Below are positions 14,001 to 26,000 of a stretch of DNA of 64,000 nucleotides, piece by piece; position 1 is the first letter of the stretch, and each line of letters opens with the position of its first letter. Location: assembly GCF_024362695.1 (NCBI RefSeq), contig NC_065414.1, positions 3,923,501 to 3,987,500 on the forward strand, read 5' to 3'. The translations under genes were made by a program, and so were the position numbers. Source of the DNA: Pectinophora gossypiella (lineage: Eukaryota; Arthropoda; Insecta; Lepidoptera; Gelechiidae). Below the pieces are notes generated by a model. It was not told the origin of the DNA, made no database searches, and saw only the letters and a list, made by a program, of their open reading frames with translations.

Positions 14001-17000
14001 GTTTTGTTTGGAAACGAGTGATTTTGTTCCGATAAAAAAAGATTTTTAACAGCCTTAATAATTGCGTTGATACGCAGCAGTTACCATTTTCCTAATGTTA
14101 GGTAGAGCAGAATTGGGTAGTTTCTTAGGTCAAAGATAAATTATGAAATTCTGATTACTAAATAAAGACAGATCTAAAGGTGACAAAAACTTTTTCTTTT
14201 TTTCTATTTTACTTTTTATGACTTTTAATGAAGTGTAAATGTGAATATGTAATAATAAGTGCGACATTTTGACACTTTTTCTATGACGTCACAGGTTTCT
14301 TTTTCATACAAATTCCATAGTAATTTCATGTTTTGACTTTTAGTAAAAATTTACTGATTTGACTAGTCGGAAACTACCTTAACTTCGCATTTCTTCAGTA
14401 GTTAATGCCATATATTAGGCCAGGCGCGCACTACGAGTTTTTCGCCGCGCGGCAGATAAGAGCAGCGGCATAATGTCGCACTGTAATACTGCGCAGCTGC
14501 GGTGGCTCTGCCGTCAAGTGCGCGCAATACAATTTAAAACTGTTTGGTACAGTATTACAATGCGACATTATGTCGCTGCTTTTTTCTGCTGCGCGGCGAA
14601 AAAAGCGTATTGCGCGTCTGGCCTAATATATGGCATTAACTACTGAAGAAATGCGAAGTTAAGGTAGTTTCCGACTAGTCAAAAACAGTAAATTTTTACT
14701 AAACGTCAAAACATGAAATTACTATGGAATTTGTATGAAAAAGCAACCTGTGACGTCGTAGAAAAAGTGTCACAATGTCGAATTTCGAACCCCACCGGTG
14801 ATTCGAATTCGCGATCTTTTGTTGTAAGTCACACATTCTCTCAACTGGGCTATCACACAAGCAGAAGTATGCATCATAATTAACAGCCTCCCCGGGATTC
14901 CAATTATCCTCCCTTTTGTCTCCCCCTATTGTCATATTCATTCCCTCTCGGAATATTTTCATTCATTTCATTCTGGTATTCAATTAATTTCGAGTTAGCT
15001 TTTTAGGTCGCGTTCGCCTTGTTTTGGTGGTAATGGCAACCCATGGTGAATTATGGTCTGGTTTTTTTTTAGTTGATGAATGAATGATACAGGATGGACA
15101 CCGTAGACGTGGTAGACCCCAGAAACGATGGCGCGATGATCTCGACGGTTCTCGAAAAGACTGGATAGAGTTCGCACAGAACCGGGATACTCGGAAAGAC
15201 ATCGGGGAGGCCTTGGCCCAGCAGTGGGATCACACAGACTAATAATAATAATAGTCCTACACGAACCGGGGATTGTCTTTGGGTGCACTCCCATAGTGCA
15301 TACAGGGATAATCGCCGGTTGGTGTCACACCACATTTAGATTAAACTGTCTTAAGGGGTCTACGTGTTGGCTTCGGCCCCACTCACGCCTTCCAAAAGTC
15401 CGGGACTCCGTAGGCCCGAGATATGGACACGACATACAAATGATAATAATATGATTGAGAGGATAATTATTTGTTGATTATTATAAAATAAATTAATGAA
15501 TCATATAATTTATTGAAAATTCATATATAATAAGAAAAGCCAACCCAATACGGGTTAGATCACATGTAATGTGCATCATCATCATCACTAATTTAAGATC
15601 CACGCTCTTTCCATGCTACTTTTTTAGGGAAAATAGGGTAGTGGTGTTCCACTTGCCTTCCGCCCCATAGTACTCTATATGACGCGTGTGGGAAGGCGCC
15701 CAGAGAAATCTATCACAAAGCCGTACCAAGACTCCTGTCTTCCGCCAGTATAGTACTGACAGTTACTGCTGCCCTAGTTCAGGTTCCGGGTTACAGTCCC
15801 TGTGACTTACCCGTTCCATTACATTGTCGTATCGATGGCTCCCATCTCCACCTCTGTAACTAAACCGTTGAGGACTTCACCCGTGTCCCTGGGCAAGGGT
15901 TCTACGTTATACCCCGTAGGTATGGGTCCCTATCCGATCTCACTTCGGACTACTGAAGTAAGAGGCGCCCACCCTCGCGAAAAGGACGCACCGAACAGGA
16001 ATTGCCCCAGTGGAGGACAGAGAAGATAACTCTGTCCCCTCTGGGGCCGGGTTAATGGTCTTGTATGAAACCAAAACCAAAGGTTATGTGTATATTTCAA
16101 TATACATATTTAGCAGTAGGTATATAAGTCCTTTCTTCGCTCCCTTTGTAATATAAGACTCAACAAGGTCCAATGAACATCCATCGAATCGGGTCGATAG
16201 GCTTTTATTAATTGTACCTCTTCATACCTCTTTCCAGACATATTGTATCTTGCCCTTTTCATTTATTATGCCTCCGCGGTTCACTGGTTGAGCGTTGGGC
16301 TTATGATCCCGAGGTTCTGGGTTCGTATCACGGTGGGGATGTACCACAAAAATCACTTTGTGATTTATTATCCCTAGTTTAATTACAACGTTGTAGGCTA
16401 ATCACCCGACTGTCCGAAAGTAAGATGATCCGTGGTTCGGAGGACGCGTTAAACAGTCGGCACCTGCTCCTAAATAAGAATATAAAAAATATATAATATA
16501 TATTATATAATTATATTAACTTATTTTATATATCGAATCGAATCCAGCACAGTGATTTTCGAATTTGTTTTCGAAATCATGTTTGGATCATATATGATTA
16601 TCACGTGATCAGCGGTGAAGGAATACATCGTGAGGAAACCCACATTCCCGAGAAATGCATTTTCGATGTATATGACCTAACCTGTATTGGGCTGGTTTTC
16701 CCTTTGCGGGTTGGCAGGTTAGACGGGCAGTCGCTTCTGTAAAAAACCGGACCTGTCAAATCTTCAGGTTAGGTAAGCGGACCCTGTGAAAAACCCGGAT
16801 AATGCTAGGGGGATGATGATACTTCCGAAATACAACTAATAATGAATACCCATACTTAATAGGGTCAATAACCAAAATTTATATCTACTAGAAAGTGCCT
16901 TTATAAATCCACAAAGGATGTTATAAAGAATTTCTTTTGACAAGTACAATACTGAAAGAATACTCGGAACGATCATAATAGAAACAGTATGAAATAAAAT

Positions 17001-20000
17001 ATTAAAGGTTGAAAACAACGTCTAAGTAATTTATTTGTTGACTGAAGGAATTCAAGATAACAAATAATGTTAAGAATATTGAATCAGGGAGAATCAATAT
17101 TTGCCAATGTTTTCGAATGAGAATACGCATCGGCGTACAACTTCTAGACTCCTAATAACAGACTCTTTCGTCGTCAAAAAAAGACGAAAGATTTCTGTCA
17201 ACATGTCTGACTAATTCAACAGATATGACGTCAACGTATGACCAATGGCGACCAGGTCCGGGACGTATTTAGGATCTTGAATGAACCAATCAGAATACAA
17301 GGTGTTAGTGACATCGTAACGAATACTAAGGGGGATCAAGTGGAATTTTACATCGCAAAAGTATAGAATTGAAAATATAAAAAAATACAATAATTTTGCG
17401 ACAGAAAATTCCACTTGATGTCAACTGAGAATCATAGTCTGAATCAATCCTCAAAGTTTTCGTTACGATGTCACTAACACCCTGTATAGGCATGGACAAC
17501 TTAGTTCATTTTGGATTCGACGGATGTACAGTCATGAGCATTATAATGTACCCACTTTAGGACTCTATCGCACTAACATATTTGACATTTAGTGAGACTT
17601 ACAGTTCAATTTGTCAAAAAAAATAATGTGACATGGTACCAAAGTGTATACATATTAATGCTCGTGACCGTGCCTCTGATTAAACTCAATTGGGAATATA
17701 TTTCTTATAAAATTTTTGTTCAATCTTCACTTCTCTCGCCCCTCTTTACCTCAGCTTGTTGTCAGAATTAATCGTACGCGAATTAAAAAAAGTATAAACT
17801 AATACGATGTTTTCCTACACCGCTGACTACGTGATAATCCTAGCATTATCCTGTTTTTCGCAGGGTCCGCTAACCTAACCAGAAGATATGACGGATCCGG
17901 CTTTTTACAGAAGCGACTGCCTGTCTGACCTTTCAACCCGCCAAGGGAAAACCGGTCCAATACAGGTTAGGTCACATACCTCCGAAAATACATTTCCCAG
18001 GAATGTGGGTTTCCTCATGATGTTTTTATTCAGTGGTGAGCACGTGATAATCATTTATGATCCAACCATGCATTCGAAAAGTAATTCAACAATCATCGGT
18101 TTAGGCCTGTGCTGGATTCGAATCTGTGACCTCAAAGTGAGAGGCAAACATTCTACCAACTGGGCTACCACGGCTCCAGCAAGTTTACAGAGATACCACA
18201 TTGAAACAGTTCATGTAAAAAAGAATACATAACATACATACTTATGAAATTTTGCACACTTTTTTAGAAGCCCACGGAGACTAACATACGATACGGGTCG
18301 AAATTGATAACTTTCTTCGTTTATGAAGTCGGTTAAAATAGCAATATTGCTTTCGTAGGTGAATTGCTTCAATGCGGCCATTTTGTCCCCCCAGATATCA
18401 AAGCAAGTAGGTAGTTATACACGAAAGAACATCCCGGACACTTCCTACCAACAACCTCGTTTTACACAGTCACCACACATTGACGTTATCATACACGCGC
18501 ACCTGTATGTGTGACGTCTGGCGCCGTACGATTTAAGTCTAAACTATGTTCGATCGAGGGGGGTGAGGTAAACCTACCTCAGACGCTGGTGGGGAGCGGA
18601 GTGTTGGCGTTCTATACACGCAGTATTATTCCTTCTCATGACGCGATCGAATATCGCATTGATGTGCGATTATATTCTATTTTTATATCGCGCTTTATCT
18701 ACGGCACCTACCTATACATCAATGGGTCTACACGTATAAACCCTACATTACTATTCACGAGAATATCCCAACACCCAAGAAAGAATGATCAGGGTGTGAG
18801 AACGTCCGTTCCTGCCCCAGTGTTGCCCTACATAAATATTTGATGTCGTTTCATTATTTTACTGCGTCCCGTGACCTTCATAGCGCAGTGTGGTCGTAAA
18901 GAGGACCCTGGCAACACCGAAGTATTTCCGTTTCCGTTCTGAAGTTAAATGTGTTTATTTATCCTGTTATTTTGTTTTCGTGCGATGTTTGGGATAGTTC
19001 ACGATTGGCTAGTTGGGAAAATTGTTTGATATCTTATATCGGGTTTCGGTAATTTGTTTTATAAAAGGCTCTGGATACCTGGAATACGGTTCGATTTTAT
19101 ATATAGATTTAAGTAATCTAAAGTGAGTTCGTAGTCGTTACATGTGTTAGGTTAGGGGTCTCTGGCAGCTCAATAATATAACCCTCATTCTAGGCTTGCT
19201 AAGGTTGGTCATTTACCTCACAGCCCACACGATAGATGAAAACCAAAATTTACAAATCGTCTGAAGACCTGAAGATTCTAATGGTATCAATGTATTAAAT
19301 AAATGTCTCTACTTTGGACGAATCATCCAAGACCTCTACAGTGTTATGACAAAACGAAGACCAAAGAGAAACTGTTTAAAAATGAAAGAAGGTTCACGAA
19401 AAAGTCCCGCGGCGGCGCTAGTATCGCAGATTCTGCATAGAATTATTATAACTTGTCAATTAGTTTCATTTAAATCCGACGACTTCTTTCATTCTTTCTT
19501 TATTTAAGCCTAGTTTATATTTAGTTTTCTGTCGGTAATAAACCGTCTACAGTTTGAGCTCCCGGTATGCCTCGTTTTTAATGGTCCTATCTTTTGTTAC
19601 AGATTGGAAGTCTGAAGAACTTTTACCTACTATCACACTCACATGTTAGCAAAAGATCGCCCAACGCGAGCTTAGACCACGTCAATAGACTAAAAAATGA
19701 TCCACAGGTAAGTTATAATTATCTATTTTTCTATTGTATATGATAATGTTGCCTTATAGGGAACAACCACGCAAACGTCTTTTTGAAAAATGACATCCAA
19801 ATGTGATTTTTATCGCAATAGATAAGCTAGTTTTATTCAGGTAAAAAGGTGAGGAGCTCGGTGGCGCAGCGGTAAACGCGCTCGGTCTGCGATTGTTGAA
19901 GTTAAGCAACTTTCGCAAAGGCCAGTCATAGGATGGGAGACCACAAGTTTTCATCTCGAGCTCCTCCGTGCTTCGGAAGGCACGTTAAGCCGTTGGTCCT

Positions 20001-23000
20001 GGCTGCATTAGCAGTCGTTAATAACCATCAATCCGCACTGGGCCCGCGTGATGGTTTAAGGCCCGATCTCCCTATCCATCCATAGGGAAGGCCCGTGCCC
20101 CAGCAGTGGGGACGTTAATGGGCTGATGATGATGATTCAGGTAAACAATTGTAGTCTCAATTTCTATCCGGAATGAAATTTATTAAAAGAAAGAACGTTT
20201 CGTTGACGAAAAACATAGTATGATTTTTTATAAAGGCGCTTACCTGGTTTTCACACTACGACGACGACGCCAATTAAGTACTGCATACATTTTATACATT
20301 TACACGGAAAATTGCACTTGATATCAACTCAGAATTATGGTCGGAATCATCGCCCTCAGTATTCGTTACGATGTCACTAACACCATATACATTTTCTATT
20401 TATTAAATGTTCATGTTATATGATGGGCTGGCAGAGGAAGACCTCGAAGGACATTGACCAAATTTTAGATGTCCTTAGAAAAGGTTCAGTACGATCTACT
20501 CTGAACCGGCGTGCGTGTATTAAACGATTGATGAATATGGAGGAAGCAAGAGAAGTGTGTCAGGATCGAAGTAAACGGAATTCCAAAGTCTCTTCTTATC
20601 TCGGTGAGAAATAGGCGTGAGTTTATGTATGTGTGTATGTTATATGATCCCAAAATCAAACCCCAATCTACCTTCAACAAAACTTAAGTTGCTACGGTCT
20701 CTTCGACTAAACTTTCGATACCTACTGATATTCGAAACTATTGATATTTAACACGGCAAGCAACTCACGGCATTCAAGAGGAAAACTAATATATCTCAAT
20801 AACTATTCAAATACTGCGCAGTGAAGAAGTCGCTCTAAGTTTGTTACCAGCCAATGTTTATCTTTTAATTAGTTTGAATCGGATTTCAACTCACAGTTGG
20901 AATTGGTACTTGTCTATCAAAACTTGTTTATCTTGAAAGTCCCTTGACCCTTCGAAATCAGGAATAATTATATGTTTAATTTGAAATATAAATAACCTGT
21001 ATACGTCCCAATTCTAGGCACAGGCCTCCTCTCAATGAACCGGAGGGGATATGAGAACCTATACTTCACCACGCAGATCCTCTGTGAGTTGGTAGAGGGA
21101 CCAAAAGTCTTATAGTGCCCTCTGCAGCACGGAATCATCTTACTTTTTCGCACAATCAGGTGATTCAAGTCTGCAATGTCCTTACCAAACAAACGACAGT
21201 CTCACAAAGTGATTTCGACAATGTCCCCATCGGGAATCGAACCCGGGCCCCCAGATGATCCGGACGCTCTAACCACTAGACCACAGAAGGCTGTAGGATT
21301 ACCTAAATATAATATATTTATTTCTTTAATCAGTTTTGTATATACTAAATAAATAATTATGATAGATAGATAGATAGATAAAATCTTTATTTAGATTTAA
21401 GTCGTTACATAAACTTCTTAATATTAAAATTTGAACACATACGAAATGGTAGACTTAAAACTAAAAAGGGGATGAAACATACAGTGGCAAGTTACCCCTC
21501 ATACTAAGTGATAGATACTTCTCCGTGCTGGAGGGGATCACTTAATGGTTTTCACAATATACTTACCTGGTGTGACAAGAAATGTTTTCACACTTAGTAG
21601 AGAAGTGATTTCAAAGAAATATACCTATTTACATGTGTCATAGATTTTAATTCTTAAACTTATTTTTTTTCCAATACTTTTAAAAGGCGAACCGTATCGA
21701 CGCAATAAGAGGATTGGACTGATTTAACATCGTTTTCTTAACGAATTATTCATCGGGGTAATCTGAAAAGTTATCTGCCCCGGTTTGCGATGTTGCTTTG
21801 AATAATTGACTCGTGTTCCGTGAACCTAATCGGAATTGTAAATTACGATTATTATTATTATTGTGTAAAATTCAATAATCGTAATTTACAATTCCGATTA
21901 CTCGCATTTCCAGGCGCATACTGTGGTACTGTCCCGGCTTGCTTAATTGGGGAGCTTCGGTTCAGACCCCGGTCATTAGTTGTTACATACATACATAAAC
22001 TCACGCCTATTTCCCACCGTAGTAAGCAGAGACTATGGAATTCCATTTGCTTCGATCCTAACATACTTCTCTTTCTTCCTCCACATTCAATCAATCAATC
22101 AATAATACTTTATTGCACAACGACATATACAAAGGACATAAACATACGAATAAACCACCACCTCTGCACCTCTTCTTATTCTTCCGCAGTTACTCTAATA
22201 CTACCTCTGGGTTGGCTGGAAGAGATCTCTCTTAGAGATAAGTCCACCCTTGTAAACGTCCATTTCTTGTTTGTGATGTAACTAGTTGTTAAGTGCAATA
22301 AAGTATATTAAATAAATAAAAACATAAGTACAATAGGCGGCCACATTCATCAATCGTTAGTCATCATTAGTTATTAATTTATCTTAAATACAGTGTTCAC
22401 TCGAAAATTATACACCGTCTATACGTATAGACGGCGTATGGCTCACCACCTCACGTTGGTCTAACAGAAACCTCGGTGAGGCGTGGGTACTTAGTTCATC
22501 TTGCGATGGATGTACGTCTGACTACCCCAATTGGGATATAGTCATGAGCGAATGGACCACCTCCGTGGTCCAGTGGTTGAGCGTTGGGGTCGCGATCCGG
22601 AGGTCCCTGGTTCGATGCCCAGTGGGGACATATCACAAAAATTACTTTGTGGTCGTTTTTCTAAGTTTTCTTTTTCCCAATCTTTAAGGATTTTGCAGTT
22701 AAACGCTGCGCAAAGGGTCATAGTGTAAAAATATAACCCAAATTGTTTACTCAAATAGTGTGGGGAACTGTTAAATTTAAGAACACTCAACAGTAGCGAC
22801 ATCTGTTGGCAGAAATCGATAGTTTCTATCACGTTAGTCTGTTTTTACTTCATTTCGCTATAACGTGGGACAGTATGTAATGTCATGGAAATAATACACT
22901 GCAGCAATATGATTTATAACACCAAGTCAAATGAATAGTTAAAATATTTCATAGCAATAACTATTCGTATTGCAATGAAATATTTCTAACCTCAATACCT

Positions 23001-26000
23001 GTCCGCTTTCATATTGAATGGACTGAAAGGTTCCATAAAACTATTTTACAATACAATAGATTATAATATGGTTCTCTTTTATTTTTGTGAGGCTCGTAAT
23101 TGTGTGAAAATCCGGTGGCGCCTGCTGTTGTTGTGGTGTTTGAATGCTCAATGTATACATAATATACATTAGATATGATTGCTACTTACACGTTAAGTCA
23201 AAAAACTGTATTGCTGAAACCGCCTCCGTGGTCCAGTGGTTGAGCGTTGGGCTCACGATCCGAAGGTCTCGGGTTCGAATTCCGATGGGGACATATCACG
23301 AAAAATCACTTTGTGATCCCTAGTTTGGTTATGACATTACAGGCTGAGCACCTGATTGTCCAAAAAGTAAGATGATCCGTGCTTCGGAAGGCACGTTAAG
23401 CCGTTGGTCCCGGTTACTACTTACTGATGTAAGTAAGTAGTCGTTACACGAGCCATGTCAGGGGCCTTTGGCGGCTCAATAATGACACCAGGGTTGATGA
23501 GGTTGGTAATTCACCTCACAACCCACACGATAGAAAAAGAAGATTGCTGAATAGCGTTTTTTTTCAAAGCTCATATGTGACAAACAATATAGTGTTTAAT
23601 GCTGTGGTAATTTCATACACAGTGTTTTGAGTTTATACGAAAGATACAGCTGTTTGCTATTTACCCGTTAAGTCAGAAAACTGTATTTGTGAATACAGTC
23701 ATTTTTCAAAACTCTTATTTGATAAACAATAAAATGTATAATGCTATAGTAATTTCATACACATTAGTGATGTAGGGACACACAGTGTATTATTCCTAAA
23801 ATCGGAGTCAGCAATTCTGTGCGGGCGCAACGGCGCCAACCAGTTGTTTCCCATACCGCGCTCCCTCCACTCGCGTCAGTAGCCTGTTAATTATAATTAT
23901 TTCAATTGTTAAAGAATCTAATAAATGTGCAGTGCGTGAACGTTAATCTGACTTCTTCTTTATCTCCTATTAGTCCAAAGTAATAGAATACATAAAAACA
24001 CTAAACTGGTGACCCCTAGAGTGAATTTGAACATTTTTAAATCTGCTGAATCAGGAAACAACTCGCCACGCGGCGCGGGCCTATTTGCCGCGTGGCTACA
24101 GGCTAGCGGGGGAGCGCACACGCGATTTTAGTCGCCTTAAAAGGTTAATTTGTGTTTTTTTTTAAGTGATAATAGTGACAGTGAAAGATGCCGGGTAATA
24201 CACCACCACCACCACCAGTGGAACCTTTAGCAGTAATTTCGATATCTAATCGGATCGCAAACTTTTGGACTGATCAGCCACGAGCCTGGTTTGTACATGC
24301 GGAATTAACACATGTATTGGAGGAGTTTTGCAACAACAGCGCAACGGTCACTGGAAGCCGTTGGGTTATTATTCCAAGAAGTTAACCGACGCGCAACAGA
24401 AATATTCAACCTATGACAGAGAATTATTGGCTATTTACATGTGTATTAAACATTTTAGAAACATGATTGAAGGGCGTCAGGTTACAGTTTATTCTGATCA
24501 CAAACCGTTGTCTTTCGCATTTTCGAAAATTAATCCGGAGAAAGAAACGCCAAGGCGTACCAGATATTTGACAGTAATAAGCGAATTTACTACCGACATA
24601 CGTCACATAAATGGTAATGACAACATTGTTGCGGATGCTTTATCGCGCATAGAAACAGTATGTAGTCCAACACAGCACAGTTAGCAGAAGCTCAGAAGAA
24701 CGATGAATATTTGAAACGTAATGAGTTTGGCAGTCACGTTGTTATGAAGAAAATAGTTGTACCGCATACAGGAAAAACTATATTTTGTGATACGTCAAGT
24801 CTTAGGAAGATTGAATGAGTATGGTATAACGATTAATGTGTCCAAATGTGCCTTTGGTCAACAGAAAATAGAGTTTTTAGGGCACGAAGTATCCACTGAA
24901 GGAATTAAGCCTTTAGATGACAAAGTTGCTGCGATACAAAATTTTCCAAAACCAAGAACGATCGAGGAGTTGAGACGTTTTCTAGGTATGATTAATTTTT
25001 ATCGCCCACACATTCCGGGCGCAGTTAGAAGTCAGGCGTTACTTAATTCATACCTACACGGGGCAAAGAAGAAAGATAAGACCCCCATTGTGTGGACTCA
25101 GGATGCCGAGAAGGCATTCGACGAATGTAAGCGGAGCCTTAGCCAAGCCGTTAGGTTGGCCTACCCGGGTGCAGACGCTACGTTAGCATTAATGACGGAC
25201 GCATCTAACACGTGTAAGGTCGATGACGAAGAGGAGCATAAAAAGCATCTACGTCAAGTCGGAATTTTCTTATGTTAAGCAAAAATTGCACAAAATAATC
25301 TAGTGTTTAAAATAATTTTAAAGTGAACAAAAAAGTTAGTATTTAAGTAGTTAAAAAAAAAAAAATTGTGTTAATTTAATAGACGGACACTGCAGCATCT
25401 GGTCGCTCTTGCTAAACAGATGAGTATTATTTCTATTATGGGTAATCCGGAAAGTAAAAATGAGGAAGTCGTTATAGCTCAAGTCGGAGCTAACGACGCC
25501 AACGCCACCGCGACTATGGAGAAGAAGGTGGAACTGCTTAGTGTTTTTCTAATTTGTATTATTGTCATCGTGGGTTTAGTGTTAATGTCCAAAGGATGCA
25601 GGCGTTGTGGTCAGCAGGCCAGGTCTGCCATAGTCAAGGACATGGTTTCGTCAATGGAAAGGGGCGCCCTAGCGGTAGCAGCGACAGCGCACCCTGTTTC
25701 GGAGCGAGTTCCCACATTTTAGTGATGGTTGTATTCAATGTACGAGTGTCCCTCTATTAATATCTATTAATATATAATACAAATAGTAAGTAAATTTAGT
25801 AATTAAGTATATTTTTTTTAAGGTTCACGACAGGGATAGTTAACCTACATAAATATTGTAAATTGCATCGTGTTATAATAGTTAGGTAGCATGCGCTTGT
25901 ATACGTGCGATAGGCGGACGCGCTGATCGCAGGTGTCAAGTTGCAGCTAGCGATAGGCGCTGGGGCACTACGTTGCTGCGCGCATTGAATTTCAGAGAAA

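Noticed and set aside
18511..18843. 110-codon ORF as a host gene
   Set aside because: No domain, no splice-consistent neighbours, inside a Fur2 intron; left as unclassified sequence.
21820..22281. 153-codon ORF
   Set aside because: Runs through a hairpin, a LINE stub and another LINE 3' end; composite by chance.
23219..23300. Functional tRNA gene
   Set aside because: A and B boxes are present but there is no closed acceptor stem, and it continues into a SINE body with a target duplication. The same holds for other SINE heads.
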